From Nocardioides silvaticus (lineage in GTDB: Bacteria; Actinomycetota; Actinomycetes; Propionibacteriales; Nocardioidaceae), in NCBI RefSeq assembly GCF_003160695.1, contig NZ_QGDD01000006.1:1-64000 (forward strand): a stretch of 64,000 bases of DNA. Reading direction: 5' to 3'. Under the pieces are notes generated by a model that was not told the DNA's origin, did no database searches, and saw nothing but the letters and a program-made list of their open reading frames with translations. Within the stretch, counting starts at the first letter, position 1; every line of letters begins with the position of its first letter. This document shows positions 24,393 to 34,227 of this stretch, piece after piece. A program made the translations under genes and the position numbers.

Positions 24393-25730
24393 TCAGTCGG
24401 CCTTCTCGGCCTTCTCGGCCTTCTCGATCTTCTCGGAGGCCCTGGCGGCCTTGGCCTTCTTCGCCTTCTTCTCGTCCTCGGCGTCGATGACCGCCCGCGC
24501 CAGCGCGGGAGCGGTCAGCCCGATCTGCCAACTGCGGGACCCGAGGGCGCCGAGCTGGTCGATCAGCCGCTCCAGCAACTCGACCGGCTCGCGGGTCGCG
24601 GGCGGCTCCCACATCACCCGCCGCAGGTGGTCGGGGGTGAGCAGGTTCTCGGCCGGCAGCTGGTGCTCCTCGGCAAGTGCGGCGACGGCCGCCCGGGCCA
24701 GCTCGAGACGGCGTGCCGCGACCGGGTTCTTCTCGGCCCACGCGCGCGGCGCCGGCGGGCCGTCGCCCCGCGGGGTGCGCGAGGGCAGGTCGGCCTCCGG
24801 CATCTCGGCCGCGGCCTTGATCGCCGCCAGCCAGACCGGCGCGAAGCGGGAGGCGCCGCGCCCGTGGAAGCCGGGCGTCGACATCATCGCGCCGCGGTTG
24901 GTCGGCATGGCGGTCGCCGCCGCGACGATCGCGGAGTCGGGGATCAGCCGGCCGGGCGTCACGTCGCGCTCGCGGGCGAGCTCGTCCCGCGCCTCCCAGA
25001 GCGCGCGGACGGCTCCGAGGGCTCGCCGGCCGCGGACCTTGTGCAGCCCGGAGGTACGACGCCAGGCCTCCACGCGCACCGTCGGCTCGAACGAGCGGAG
25101 GTTGTCGAACTCCTGGCGGGCCCAGTCGTCCTTGCCGGCTTCGACCAGCTGGTCGGCCAGCACGTTGCGCAGGTCGACGAGCACCTCGACGTCCAGCGCG
25201 GCGTACTCCAGCCACGGCTCGGGCAGGGGCCGGGTCGACCAGTCGACCGCGGAGTGCTCCTTCTTCATCCGCGCGCCGAGCAGCGTCTCGACCAAGGTCG
25301 CCAGCCCCACCCGCGGGTAGTTGAGCAGCCGCCCGGCCAGCTCGGTGTCGAAGAGCACCGCGGGGGTCAGGCCGACCTCCGCCAGGCACGGGAGGTCCTG
25401 GGTCGCCGCGTGCAGGATCCACTCGGACTCGCCGATCGCCTCCTGGAGCGGCGCGAGCGTCGACAGCGGGATCGGGTCGATGAGCGCGGTGCCGGCGCCC
25501 TCGCGTCGTACCTGGATCAGGTACGCCCGGTTGGAGTAGCGGTAGCCCGACGCCCGCTCGGCGTCGATCGCCACCGGGCCGCTGCCCTTCGCGAGCTCGG
25601 TCGTGTAGGCGCGCAGCTCCTCGTCGGTGTCGATGACCGGCGGGAGACCGTCGGCGAGGGTGAGCAGCGCGACCTCGGGCTCCGGCGCGCTCGCCTCCTC
25701 GGCTGCGTCGGGGTTGGGCTTGTCCGGCAT
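24393..25730 (-). CDS. rnd: Ribonuclease D-like 3'-5' exonuclease with HRDC domain
   Basis: 445 residues. DEDD exonuclease motifs: VAIDAERASGYRYSNRAYLIQV near 50-70 (DxE), LHAATQDLPCLAEVG near 110 (D) and ALDVEVLVDL near 180-190 (Y/D). HRDC domain about 235-310, and a second C-terminal helical region before a Lys/Ala/Glu-rich tail (KKAKKAKAARASEKIEKAEKAEKAD). Processes tRNA or other stable RNA 3' ends. The ATG overlaps the DUF3000 stop (TGATG), a standard actinobacterial pairing. Confidence 0.9.
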   Translation of the reverse strand: MPDKPNPDAAEEASAPEPEVALLTLADGLPPVIDTDEELRAYTTELAKGSGPVAIDAERASGYRYSNRAYLIQVRREGAGTALIDPIPLSTLAPLQEAIGESEWILHAATQDLPCLAEVGLTPAVLFDTELAGRLLNYPRVGLATLVETLLGARMKKEHSAVDWSTRPLPEPWLEYAALDVEVLVDLRNVLADQLVEAGKDDWARQEFDNLRSFEPTVRVEAWRRTSGLHKVRGRRALGAVRALWEARDELARERDVTPGRLIPDSAIVAAATAMPTNRGAMMSTPGFHGRGASRFAPVWLAAIKAAAEMPEADLPSRTPRGDGPPAPRAWAEKNPVAARRLELARAAVAALAEEHQLPAENLLTPDHLRRVMWEPPATREPVELLERLIDQLGALGSRSWQIGLTAPALARAVIDAEDEKKAKKAKAARASEKIEKAEKAEKAD

Positions 25731-26344
25731 CAGAGCGTGGCGCCCCGCTGTCCGCGACGCGAGGGCATCACCGCGACTCCGTCCGGCACCGGCTCCAGCC
25801 CACCGGCCGTGCAGAGCAGCTCGGCCCAGGCCTCGACGTGGGCGGCGAGGGCGGGTGCGTCGGTCGGCGTCCACGACGCACGGACCTCCAGCTGGGCGGA
25901 CCCGCCGTCGCCCGCCATCGTTCCGTAGCTCTCCGTCGCCACCCGGGTCACCGTGCCCGACAGCGCCGTGTGGGCCGCCTCGTGGGCCGCGAGCGCCTCG
26001 GCCAGCCAGGTCCAGCCCACGTCGGTGAGCATCGGATCGGTGGCCAGCGCGTGGTCGATCTCGGCCCGGCAGTAGGCCACGCAGCGGAACGTGCCGTTCC
26101 ACGCCTCGTTGCCCGCGGGGTCGTGGAGCAGCACGATCCGGCCGGTCGCGACCTCCTCGCCGTCCACCGTCACGTCGGCCGACATCGCCGTCGCGAACGG
26201 CGCGATCCGCTGTGGCGCCGGCATCTCCTCGCAGAAGATCTCGGGGCGCAGCACCGCCGCACGCATCGCTGCCACGGCAGCGGCGAACTCCGGGGGCTCC
26301 CCGGCCGCGCCGGACCCCTGGTGCGTCTCCTGGCGGGCGACCAT
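25730..26344 (-). CDS. DUF3000 domain protein
   Basis: 204 residues with the DUF3000 layout: EFAAAVAAMRAAVLRPEIFCEEMPAPQRIAP (in outline) at 20-50, RIVLLHDPAGNEAWNGTFRCVAYCRAEID near 70-95, and WTWLAEALAAHEAAHTALSGTVT near 110. Only known from Actinobacteria, nearly always between hemE and the RNase D gene, as here. Function unknown. It is divergent from hemE across 104 bp and first gene of the unit with rnd. Confidence 0.9.
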   Translation of the reverse strand: MVARQETHQGSGAAGEPPEFAAAVAAMRAAVLRPEIFCEEMPAPQRIAPFATAMSADVTVDGEEVATGRIVLLHDPAGNEAWNGTFRCVAYCRAEIDHALATDPMLTDVGWTWLAEALAAHEAAHTALSGTVTRVATESYGTMAGDGGSAQLEVRASWTPTDAPALAAHVEAWAELLCTAGGLEPVPDGVAVMPSRRGQRGATL

Positions 26345-26448
26345 GAATCCACCATAGGAGACATCGGCGGGATCGGACCTGAGCCACGCCGCCCCCGGGA
26401 GCCCGCCGATGTGCGCGGCGCCCGCCGACCTGAGACGCTGAGCCCGCT

Positions 26449-27501
26449 ATGAGCGATCCTCACGACCTCAGCGACAGCGCCTTCCTCAAGGCCGTGCGCG
26501 GCGAGCCGGTGCCGCACACGCCGGTGTGGTTCATGCGGCAGGCGGGCCGCTCGCTGCCGGAGTACCTCGCCGTCCGCGAGGGCACCACCATGCTCGAGTC
26601 GTGCATGGACGCCGACCTGGTCACCGAGATCACCCTGCAGCCGGTACGGCGGTACGGCGTCGACGCGGCCATCTTCTTCTCCGACATCGTGTTGCCGCTC
26701 AAGGCGGTCGGTGTCGACATCGACATCAAGCCGGGGGTCGGCCCCGTCGTCGCCGACCCGGTGCGGACGCTCGCCGACGTCGAGGCGATCCCCGACCTGA
26801 CTCCCGAGCACGTCCCGTTCATCACCCGGGCGGTGCAGAACCTGGTCGGGGAGCTGGGCGTGACCAACGGCGGCACCCCGCTCATCGGGTTCGCGGGCGC
26901 GCCGTTCACCGTGGCGTCGTACCTCGTCGAGGGCGGGCCGTCCAAGGAGCACGCGCGGACCAAGGCGCTCATGTTCGGCGCCCCGGACGTGTGGGACGCC
27001 CTGATGCGCAAGATCGCCGGGATCTCCGCGGCCTTCCTGGAGGTGCAGGTCGCCGCCGGCGCTTCGGCCGTCCAGCTGTTCGACTCGTGGGCCGGCGCGC
27101 TGACGCCCGCCGACTACCAGCAGTACGTGATGCCGCACTCCGCCGCGGTGCTGGCGCGGATCGGCGAGCTCGGCGTCCCGCGCATCCACTTCGGCGTCGG
27201 TACGACGAACCTGCTCGGCCTCATGGGCGAGGCCGGCGCCGACGTGGTCGGTGTCGACTGGCGCACGCCGCTCGCCTCGGCGATCCCGCTCGTCGGCGAC
27301 AGGGCGGTCCAGGGGAACCTCGACCCCACCCTCGTCTTCGCGCCGACCGACGTGATGACCGCCCGCGCCGCCGAGGTCATCGAGGCCGGCCGGTCCGCCC
27401 GGGGCCACGTCTTCAACCTCGGCCACGGCGTCATCCCGTCGACCGACCCCGACCAGCTCGCGCGACTGACCGAGTTCGTCCAGTCCTACCCCTTGGACTG
27501 A
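26449..27501 (+). CDS. hemE: Uroporphyrinogen decarboxylase
   Basis: 350 residues. Signature [19 protein letters not shown] near 25-43 and [17 protein letters not shown] near 148. [16 protein letters not shown] and [26 protein letters not shown] follow in the usual order. Converts uroporphyrinogen III to coproporphyrinogen III, feeding the coproporphyrin-dependent heme route whose next enzymes (hemY, hemQ) lie 1-7 kb downstream on the same strand. The last 16 bp overlap the convergent NYN-domain gene. Confidence 0.97.
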   Translation: MSDPHDLSDSAFLKAVRGEPVPHTPVWFMRQAGRSLPEYLAVREGTTMLESCMDADLVTEITLQPVRRYGVDAAIFFSDIVLPLKAVGVDIDIKPGVGPVVADPVRTLADVEAIPDLTPEHVPFITRAVQNLVGELGVTNGGTPLIGFAGAPFTVASYLVEGGPSKEHARTKALMFGAPDVWDALMRKIAGISAAFLEVQVAAGASAVQLFDSWAGALTPADYQQYVMPHSAAVLARIGELGVPRIHFGVGTTNLLGLMGEAGADVVGVDWRTPLASAIPLVGDRAVQGNLDPTLVFAPTDVMTARAAEVIEAGRSARGHVFNLGHGVIPSTDPDQLARLTEFVQSYPLD

Positions 27502-28280
27502 GCCTTATTGGCGGATGCCTTCTTGGCAGTCGCCTTCTTCCCCGGTGCCTTCTTGGCGGTCGTCTTGTTGGTGGCGCCCTTCAGGGCGACCTCCAACCCG
27601 CTGCCGGACCCGGTCACCGTCAAGTAGCCCTGGGCCTGGAGGAGGGTCGACAGCTTGGGCTCACCGTAGAGCCGCGGGTCGAACGACGCGCTCGCCGAGC
27701 GTAGGTAGTTGCCGAGCGTGCTGACGCGGACCACACCGTCGTCCCCGGACGACGCGTTGATCGCTCGCGTCAGCAGGCTTTGCAGGTTGGGCAGGGGTGC
27801 CTGCTCCTCCGTCGGGTCGTCTGTCTGCGCCGTCGCCGGTTGGTCGCCGATCACCTCGAGATAGATGAACTGGTCGACCGCAGCCACCAGCGAGGCGGGG
27901 GTCTTGCGCATCCCGAGGCCGTAGACGGTCTTCCCCGACTCGCGGAGCCGGGTCGCCAGGCGCGTGAAGTCGCTGTCGCTCGACACCAGCGCGAACCCGT
28001 CGACGCTGCCGGTGTGGAGGATGTCCATCGCGTCGATGATGAGCGCGGAGTCGGTCGCGTTCTTGCCCACGGTGTAGGCGAACTGCTGGATCGGCACGAT
28101 CGCGTGCTGGTTCAGCGCCGTCTTCCAGCCGTTGAGCTGTGGCGTCGTCCAGTCGCCGTACGCCCGCTTCACGGTGGCGACGCCATAGCTCGCCAGCTCG
28201 TCGAACAGGGCGGCGGCGTGCTTGGGCGAGGTGTTGTCGGCGTCGATCAGAACCGCGAGTCGAGCGTTGGAGTCGGCCAT
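27486..28280 (-). CDS. NYN-domain nuclease with OST-HTH/LOTUS-type domain and AKKA tail
   Basis: 264 residues. NYN (PIN-like) nuclease: [22 protein letters not shown] at 8-29, [19 protein letters not shown] near 75-93 and [29 protein letters not shown] near 100-128 supply the acidic metal ligands. About 165-235 resembles an OST-HTH/LOTUS RNA-binding domain ([25 protein letters not shown], then [14 protein letters not shown]), followed by a Lys/Ala-rich tail. Probably a small-RNA or RNA endonuclease. It overlaps the hemE end and is divergent from hemY. Confidence 0.85.
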   Translation of the reverse strand: MADSNARLAVLIDADNTSPKHAAALFDELASYGVATVKRAYGDWTTPQLNGWKTALNQHAIVPIQQFAYTVGKNATDSALIIDAMDILHTGSVDGFALVSSDSDFTRLATRLRESGKTVYGLGMRKTPASLVAAVDQFIYLEVIGDQPATAQTDDPTEEQAPLPNLQSLLTRAINASSGDDGVVRVSTLGNYLRSASASFDPRLYGEPKLSTLLQAQGYLTVTGSGSGLEVALKGATNKTTAKKAPGKKATAKKASANKAQSKG

Positions 28281-28321
28281 GCACGTCATCATGTCGTGCG
28301 GACGTCTGCCACGCTGGATCC

Positions 28322-29662
28322 GTGCGGGTGGTCGTGGTCGGCGGGGGCGTCAGCGGACTGACCGCTGCCCGCGACCTGGCCGAGACCGGCGTGGACGTGC
28401 TGGTGCTCGAGGCGACCGGCGAGGTCGGCGGCAAGCTGCGCCGCGGAGAGGTGTCCGGGACCGCCGTCGACGTCGGAGCCGAGGCGATGATCAACCGGCG
28501 GCCGGAAGGCGTCGCGCTCGCCACGGAGCTCGCGCTGCCGCTGACGCACCCCACGCCCGCCTCCTCGCGGATCTGGACCCGCGACGCGCTGCGGCCGCTG
28601 CCGCGCACGCTGATGGGGGCGCCGCTCGACCTGGACCAGCTCGAGCGGGCCGGGATCCTCTCGCCCGACGGCATGGCGCGGGCCCGCCGCCAGCTCGTCC
28701 AGCAGGTCACCGGCGACGAGTCGGTCGGCGAGGCGGTGGCCCAGCGGTTCGGCCCGGAGGTCGTCGACCGGCTGGTCGAGCCGCTGCTCGGTGGCGTCTA
28801 CGCCGGGCAGGCACGGCAGATCTCGATCCGCTCGGCGGTGCCCCAGCTGGCTGACCTGCTCGGGCGGACGGAGTTCACGCTGCCCGTGCCGCCCCCGGAC
28901 GCGCCCCCCGTCTTCGCTGCGGTCGACGGCGGCATGTGGCGGTTGGTCGCGGCCGCCGCGGACGACCTGCGGGCCCAGCCCGGGGTCGAGGTCCGGGTCG
29001 GCAGCCCGGTCACCGCGGTCCGTCGCACCGGCTACGGGTTCGTGGTCGCCACGGCGGGCGGCGACGAAGCCGCCGACGCGCTCGTGCTCGCCACGCCCGC
29101 GGCGCCGACCGCCCGGCTGCTCGGCGACCTCGCCCCGACGGCAGCCGCCGAGCTGGAGCGCATCGGCTACGCGTCCGTGGCCGTGGTGACCTTCGCCTTC
29201 GACGCCTCCGCCCCGGGTGTCGCCGAGGCGCTCGACGTGGGCGCCTCGGGCTTCCTGGTGCCCCCTGTCGACGGGCGCGCCGTGAAGGCGTCGACCTTCT
29301 CCTTCGCCAAGTGGGACTGGGTGCGGGAGGCCGCGGACGGCCTGCTGGTGCTGCGCACCTCGCTGGGCCGCTTCGGTGAGGAGGCCACCCTCCAGGTCCC
29401 CGACGACGAGCTCGTCCGCGCCTCGCTCACCGACCTCGCGGCCGCGACCGGCCTGACGGCCGCGCCGGTCGACGCGGTCGTCCAGCGGTGGGGTGCCGGG
29501 CTCCCGCAGTACTGGGTCGGGCACAGCGAAAGGATCGCCAGGATCCGCGCCGCTGTCGCCGCTGTGCCGGGGCTCGCGGTCTGCGGTGCGGCCTACGACG
29601 GCGTCGGCATCCCGGCCTGCATCGCCTCCGGGCACGCCGCTGCTGCCGCCCTGTCCCGGTAG
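28322..29662 (+). CDS. hemY: HemY-type coproporphyrinogen/protoporphyrinogen oxidase
   Basis: 446 residues, GTG start. FAD motif VVVGGGVSGLTAARDLAETG at 4-23, LEATGEVGGKLR near 33, LVEPLLGGVYAG near 153, and the C-terminal GAAYDGVGIPACIASG. With HemQ nearby this FAD enzyme most likely works as coproporphyrinogen III oxidase (CgoX; often annotated hemG) of the coproporphyrin-dependent pathway used by Actinobacteria. It is separated from hemE by the inverted NYN gene. Confidence 0.9.
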   Translation: MRVVVVGGGVSGLTAARDLAETGVDVLVLEATGEVGGKLRRGEVSGTAVDVGAEAMINRRPEGVALATELALPLTHPTPASSRIWTRDALRPLPRTLMGAPLDLDQLERAGILSPDGMARARRQLVQQVTGDESVGEAVAQRFGPEVVDRLVEPLLGGVYAGQARQISIRSAVPQLADLLGRTEFTLPVPPPDAPPVFAAVDGGMWRLVAAAADDLRAQPGVEVRVGSPVTAVRRTGYGFVVATAGGDEAADALVLATPAAPTARLLGDLAPTAAAELERIGYASVAVVTFAFDASAPGVAEALDVGASGFLVPPVDGRAVKASTFSFAKWDWVREAADGLLVLRTSLGRFGEEATLQVPDDELVRASLTDLAAATGLTAAPVDAVVQRWGAGLPQYWVGHSERIARIRAAVAAVPGLAVCGAAYDGVGIPACIASGHAAAAALSR

Positions 29663-29672
29663 GTCTGCCGTC

Positions 29673-29694
29673 CTGTCCCTGGGAGCCGGGACAG
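29673..29694 (+). terminator. Short hairpin after hemY
   Basis: CTGTCCC-TGGGAGCC-GGGACAG: perfect 7-bp arms, 11 bp after the hemY stop and 57 bp before the next start. No T-run; a weak or processing-type terminator. Confidence 0.35.
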
Positions 29695-29750
29695 CCGGCC
29701 CGCGAACCTCAGGTCATCGCACCCGATCGTTCCCGAGAGGAAAGACCTCG

Positions 29751-30467
29751 ATGACCACGCACGTCACCCACCCCGTCCGTTCGGACCTCCCGAACGGACC
29801 GGACCACCCGATCCCGGCCCCGGCCGCCTCCACCCGCTGGGCGCTCGCCGGTCTCGGCGCCGGCCTCACCGGCATCGGCGCGATCGTCGCCTCCCTGCAG
29901 GTGACCGTCAGCTACGAGCAGGAGGCCGACTGGTCGACCGAGAAGCTGCTCGAGGAGTTCAACAACCAGGTGCCGCAGATCCTGGCCTTCCACGTGCTGG
30001 CCGTGATCAGCGCGGCCCTGATGGTCGTCTTCGCCGCCGGGCTGTTCCGCCGGCTGCGGGCCACCGCCGGGCCGGACAGCCTGGTGCCCGCCGTCGCCGC
30101 GACCGGGGTGCTCGGCACCGCGCTGACCCTGTTCCTCGGCGCCGGCCTCGACACCGAGTTCGTGTTCGCGTTCGCCGACGACGAGGTGTTCGTCGACCCG
30201 TCCAACGCCTCGTTCTACGGCCACTGGATCGCGACCATCCCGTGGTGCTGGGGCCTGCTCGGCCTCTCCGGTCTCGCCCTGTTCGTGCTCTCCCGCAGCG
30301 GCGGCGTCGCGCGCTGGCTCGGCATCGTCGGCCTGGTCGGCGGCGGCATCACCCTGCTGGCCGGGATCTCTCCGCTGCAGTACATGGCGGGCTTCACCGG
30401 CCCGGTCGGTCTCACCGTCGTGGCGCTCGGCTTCCTGGTGGGCGACAAGGCCTTCCGCGGCCGGTGA
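29751..30467 (+). CDS. Multi-pass membrane protein of unknown function
   Basis: 238 residues with about six hydrophobic segments (around 31-52, 80-101, 117-140, 165-182, 187-205, 213-230) and a Pro-rich cytoplasmic N-terminus. Between segments 1 and 2 is an acidic loop (SYEQEADWSTEKLLEEFN). No transporter signature. ATG 29751 has GAGAGG at about 10 nt. It is followed by a 15-bp stem that looks like a terminator, then a NarL-type two-component system, so it may be a target or sensor partner of that system (inference). Confidence 0.7.
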   Translation: MTTHVTHPVRSDLPNGPDHPIPAPAASTRWALAGLGAGLTGIGAIVASLQVTVSYEQEADWSTEKLLEEFNNQVPQILAFHVLAVISAALMVVFAAGLFRRLRATAGPDSLVPAVAATGVLGTALTLFLGAGLDTEFVFAFADDEVFVDPSNASFYGHWIATIPWCWGLLGLSGLALFVLSRSGGVARWLGIVGLVGGGITLLAGISPLQYMAGFTGPVGLTVVALGFLVGDKAFRGR

Positions 30468-30503
30468 GCCCGCGGTGACCCGCAAGGCGCGGCACGAGAC
30501 CAC

Positions 30504-30536
30504 AGCCGATCCGGCCCCGACGGGGCCGGATCGGCT
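30504..30536 (+). terminator. 15-bp perfect stem with 3-nt loop
   Basis: AGCCGATCCGGCCCC, loop GAC, GGGGCCGGATCGGCT, located 36 bp after the membrane-protein stop. The strength of this stem argues that it is an intergenic terminator and that the kinase gene starts downstream of it. Confidence 0.65.
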
Positions 30537-30576
30537 GCACACTGTCCCGGTGCTGAGGGAGGACCGGGACGCGATC

Positions 30577-32607
30577 ATGCGCACGGCGGGGGTGTTCGCG
30601 CTCCCGGTCGTGTGCTGCGTGCTGTTCGCCCTCGCGGTTGCCCTCGACGTCGCCGCACCCAGCACCGGCGCCGGGGTGCGCTACGCCGGCGACCCGGGTT
30701 GGCCGTTCGCGCTCAACGGCGTCATTCTCGCCGTCCTCGCCGTACCGATCCTGCGTGGCGACGACGCCCGGATGTTCGGGTGGCTGCTCGGGTTGCTGGG
30801 CCTGTTCTGGGTGCTCGACGGGCTCGCCCAGTCCTACATCCGCGCCGGGGTGACCGACGACCGTCTCTGGCCGAGCATGACCTTCGCCGTGTGGTTCCTC
30901 GAGCGGTTCGGGGTCTTCCTGCCGATCTCGATCATGGCGCTGGTGCTGGTGTTCCCCAACGGACGCCTGCTCCCGGGCCTCCCCGGCCTGCTCGGTCGGA
31001 TCGCTCTCGGCATCGGCGCCGTCGGCGGCCTGGCGATCCTGGTGATGCCGCTGGAGCAGGAGCTCGCCGAGAACATGCGGTCGCTCCCGCCCGAGATCGA
31101 CGTGGACCCGGTCACCATCAACGCCCTGACCGGCGTCGCCGACACTCTCCGGCCTGTCGTCCTCGGCGTCCTGCTCGCGGCCTTCGCGACCGCTCTCGCG
31201 CTGGTGATCATCCGCTACCGCCTGTCCACCGGGATCACCCGGGACCGGATGCGCTGGCTGGCCTGGAGCGCCGTCGTGATCGTGGCCTACCAGCTCACCG
31301 TCACGTTCGTCGTCGACGTGGAGGGCACCGACTACGCGTCGATCATCATCGCGATGGTGCTCCCCGGAGCGGCGATGACGGTCGCGATCGTGCGCCCGCA
31401 GCTCGTGTCGATCGAGGACCTGCTGGGTCGGACGATCGTCATCGCGGTGCTCCTAGCGGTCCTGGTCGCCGCCGACGCCGCCCTGCTGGCCCTGCTCACG
31501 CTGACTCTCGACGACGACCTCACCCAGGCCCAGGTGGTCGCGGTGGTGCTGGTCGTCGCGGTCGTCCTCTACGGACCGCTTCGGCAACGGCTGGCCTCGG
31601 CCGTCCGACGGCGGATGCTCGGCGAGCGGGGCAACCGGTACGACGCGCTGGCCGGCCTGTCGTCGACGCTCGAGAACACCGACGACGCGGCCGAGCAGCT
31701 GTCGGAAGTCGCCCGCGCCGTCGCGACCGCGTTCGGCGTCCGGTTCGTCAGCCTCGAGGTCGACTGGACCAACGGCGAGCGAGTGGTGACCACCCACGGC
31801 GAGCGGCCCGACGCTGTCCGCACCCTGCCGATCACCTACCGCGGGGCCGACATCGGCCGGCTGGTGCTGCCGGCCAAGGGTGTCCGCAGCCGGCTGACGG
31901 CGCGCGACGAGCAGCTGCTCGGCGACCTGGTCCGGCAGGCGGCGACGGCGGTCCGCACCAACCAGCTGGCCGAGGAGGTCCAGCAGAGCCGTGAGCGGCT
32001 GGTGACGGCTCGCGAGGAGGAACGCCGCCGGATCCGTCGCGACCTGCACGACGGGCTCGGCCCGTCGCTCAGCGGCATCGTCTTCCAGGTCGAGACCGCC
32101 CGGATGCAGATCGACACCGACCCCGACCAGGCCCGCCAGCGCCTGGCCGACGTGAGCGAGCACGTCCAGGCCGTCGTCGCCGACGTACGACGTCTCGTCC
32201 ACGACCTCCGACCGCCGGCGCTCGACGACCGGGGGCTGGTCGGCGCCATCCAGCAGCAGGCCGACCGGCTGGAGGTGCCGCTGACGGTGGCTGCCCCCGA
32301 CCTCGACGGCGGGCTCCCCGCGGCCGTGGAGGTCGCCGCCTACCGGATCGTCGGCGAGGCGCTCACCAACGTCGCCCGCCACGCCCGAGCCTCCGCGGCC
32401 AGCCTCACCCTCGACGTCGTCGACGACGTGCTCGAGGTCGAGCTCGCCGACGACGGCGTCGGGATCGAGCCGGACCGGCAGGCCGGGGTCGGCCTGGTCA
32501 GCGTCCGCGAGCGCGCCGCCGAGCTCGGTGGCCGCGCCGAGATCACCTGTCCCGCGGACGGCGGCACCGTCGTCCGTGCCCGCCTACCACTGAGGAGCAA
32601 CGCGTGA
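30577..32607 (+). CDS. NarL-type membrane sensor histidine kinase
   Basis: 676 residues from ATG 30577 (the frame is open to a GTG at 30475, but that part encodes a strong hairpin). About nine hydrophobic segments occupy the first 330 residues, followed by a GAF-like region (about 350-450) and the HisKA_3 dimerisation helix with phosphoacceptor H491 in RRDLHDGLGPSLSG, then HATPase (GEALTNVARHARAS, ELADDGVGIEPDR, GVGLVSVRERA). Its stop overlaps the response-regulator GTG (GTGA), so the pair is co-translated. The signal is unknown; location between hemY and hemQ is suggestive. Confidence 0.9.
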   Translation: MRTAGVFALPVVCCVLFALAVALDVAAPSTGAGVRYAGDPGWPFALNGVILAVLAVPILRGDDARMFGWLLGLLGLFWVLDGLAQSYIRAGVTDDRLWPSMTFAVWFLERFGVFLPISIMALVLVFPNGRLLPGLPGLLGRIALGIGAVGGLAILVMPLEQELAENMRSLPPEIDVDPVTINALTGVADTLRPVVLGVLLAAFATALALVIIRYRLSTGITRDRMRWLAWSAVVIVAYQLTVTFVVDVEGTDYASIIIAMVLPGAAMTVAIVRPQLVSIEDLLGRTIVIAVLLAVLVAADAALLALLTLTLDDDLTQAQVVAVVLVVAVVLYGPLRQRLASAVRRRMLGERGNRYDALAGLSSTLENTDDAAEQLSEVARAVATAFGVRFVSLEVDWTNGERVVTTHGERPDAVRTLPITYRGADIGRLVLPAKGVRSRLTARDEQLLGDLVRQAATAVRTNQLAEEVQQSRERLVTAREEERRRIRRDLHDGLGPSLSGIVFQVETARMQIDTDPDQARQRLADVSEHVQAVVADVRRLVHDLRPPALDDRGLVGAIQQQADRLEVPLTVAAPDLDGGLPAAVEVAAYRIVGEALTNVARHARASAASLTLDVVDDVLEVELADDGVGIEPDRQAGVGLVSVRERAAELGGRAEITCPADGGTVVRARLPLRSNA

Positions 32608-33290
32608 CCGCCCCGAGCCCGAGCAGCCCGGCCCTCCCGATCCGGGTCGTCGTGGTCGACGACCACCAGATCGTCCGCGACGGCCTGACCGCGTTGCTCT
32701 CGGCGCTCGACGGGGTGGAGGTCGTCGGGTCGGCGGCCGACGGCAGGGAGGCGTTGCACGTGGTGGCCGAGGCCACGCCCGACGTCGTCGTCATGGACAT
32801 CCAGATGCCGCACCTCGACGGGATCGAGGCGACCCGGTTCCTCGTCGGTCGGCAGCCCTCGCTCCGGGTGCTGATGCTGACGATGAACGAGGACGACGAC
32901 ACCGTCCTCAGCGCGATCCGCGCCGGTGCGTGCGGCTACCTGCTCAAGGGCTCCGGCGCCGCGGAGGTGCACAACGCGATCCGCACCGCGGCCGGCGGCG
33001 GCCTCGTGTTCGGCGCGTCGATGGCCCAGCAGATCGGACTCCTCCTGACCGGGGCCGGCGCCCGGCCCGAGACCGACGAGCCCTTCCCCGACCTCACCGA
33101 CCGGGAGCGCTCCGTGCTCCGGATGGTCGCCGCGGGGCGCTCCAACGACGACATCGCCGGCGAGCTCTACGTGTCCAACAAGACCGTCCGCAACACCGTC
33201 TCCGCGATCTACGCCAAGCTCGGCGTGACGGGACGGGCCGACGCGATCGTGAAGGCGCGGGAAGCGGGGTACGGACGGTCGGGTGGGTGA
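32604..33290 (+). CDS. NarL/FixJ-family response regulator
   Basis: 228 residues. Receiver with D19/D20, phosphoacceptor D65 ([10 protein letters not shown]), Thr in LMLTMN and Lys in YLLKGS. LuxR-type helix-turn-helix at about 165-220: [45 protein letters not shown] in outline. Start GTG 32604 overlaps the kinase stop. The 3' end lies in the first arm of an 18-bp terminator hairpin. Confidence 0.93.
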   Translation: MTAPSPSSPALPIRVVVVDDHQIVRDGLTALLSALDGVEVVGSAADGREALHVVAEATPDVVVMDIQMPHLDGIEATRFLVGRQPSLRVLMLTMNEDDDTVLSAIRAGACGYLLKGSGAAEVHNAIRTAAGGGLVFGASMAQQIGLLLTGAGARPETDEPFPDLTDRERSVLRMVAAGRSNDDIAGELYVSNKTVRNTVSAIYAKLGVTGRADAIVKAREAGYGRSGG

Positions 33291-33320
33291 GGGTGACCCA
33301 TCGGTCACTCTCACCCACCC
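33281..33320. terminator. 18-bp inverted repeat overlapping the response-regulator stop
   Basis: Arms 33281-33298 (GGGTGGGTGAGGGTGACC) and 33303-33320 (GGTCACTCTCACCCACCC), 17 of 18 matched, 4-nt loop. The left arm encodes the last codons and stop of the regulator; the right arm ends 19 bp before hemQ. Confidence 0.65.
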
Positions 33321-33339
33321 GACCCCGCACAATGGAGGC

Positions 33340-34065
33340 ATGAGCGACCCGCAGGCGGAGATCAAGTCCAACGCCGCCAAGATCAACGAGCTCAACGACA
33401 CGATCCGCTTCACGATGTGGTCGGTCTTTCGGCTCGAGCGCACCTTCGGCCCGGACGACGTCGTCCGCAAGAGCGAGACCGACGAGGTCGAGGCCCTGCT
33501 GGCCGAGCTCGCCGCCGAGGACGTGGTCGTCCGCGGCGTCTACGACGTCGCCGGGCTCCGTGCCGACGCCGACGTGATGGTGTGGTGGCACGCCGCGACG
33601 AGCGACCAGCTGCAGGAGGCCTACCACCGCCTCCGTCGTACGGCGTTCGGCGCCCGGCTCGTCCCCGTCTGGTCGCAGATGGCCCTGCACCGGCCGGCGG
33701 AGTTCAACCGCAGCCACCTGCCGGCGTTCCTCGCCGACGAGCGAGCCCACGCCTACGTCGCGGTCTACCCCTTCGTCCGCTCCTACGAGTGGTACCTCCT
33801 CGAGGACGGCGAGCGCCGCCGGCTGCTGGCCGAGCACGGCCAGATGGCGCGCGACTACCCGGACGTGCGAGCCAACACGGTGCCGTCGTTCGCCCTCGGT
33901 GACTACGAGTGGATCCTCGCGTTCGAGGCCGACGACCTGACCCGGATCGTCGACCTGATGCGGCACCTGCGCGGGTCGGAGACCCGCCGCCACGTGCGCG
34001 AGGAGGTGCCGTTCTACACCGGAGCCCGGGTCGACGTCGCCGACCTCCTCGCCCGCCTTCCTTGA
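33340..34065 (+). CDS. hemQ: Coproheme decarboxylase HemQ (ChdC)
   Basis: 241 residues, chlorite-dismutase-like fold of HemQ. Family markers: YTMWSVF-like start ([16 protein letters not shown]), [21 protein letters not shown] near 70, [12 protein letters not shown] near 145 (this Tyr is the radical/coproheme residue in characterised HemQ) and [17 protein letters not shown] near 190. Uses H2O2 to decarboxylate coproheme to heme b, the last step of the coproporphyrin-dependent route. With hemE and hemY in the same 8 kb this is a partial heme cluster; no ferrochelatase gene is in the window. Confidence 0.95.
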   Translation: MSDPQAEIKSNAAKINELNDTIRFTMWSVFRLERTFGPDDVVRKSETDEVEALLAELAAEDVVVRGVYDVAGLRADADVMVWWHAATSDQLQEAYHRLRRTAFGARLVPVWSQMALHRPAEFNRSHLPAFLADERAHAYVAVYPFVRSYEWYLLEDGERRRLLAEHGQMARDYPDVRANTVPSFALGDYEWILAFEADDLTRIVDLMRHLRGSETRRHVREEVPFYTGARVDVADLLARLP

Positions 34066-34227
34066 ACGGCCACCGACCGCCGTCCCGGAGGTGAGGGTTG
34101 TGCTCGTGTCTCGGGGTCGAGGTCACCTCGGGACCGCGCATCCCGATGCCGTCCGACGGGCGAAGGACTCAGCGAACCTTTACCTCGCCGCGGCGTGCGG
34201 CCTACCCCCGCTGGGTAGCCTCGAGGC

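Noticed and set aside
30475..30576. N-terminal extension of the NarL-type kinase from GTG 30475
   Set aside because: This segment encodes a 15-bp perfect stem typical of a terminator, so the start was placed downstream; the extension is not excluded.
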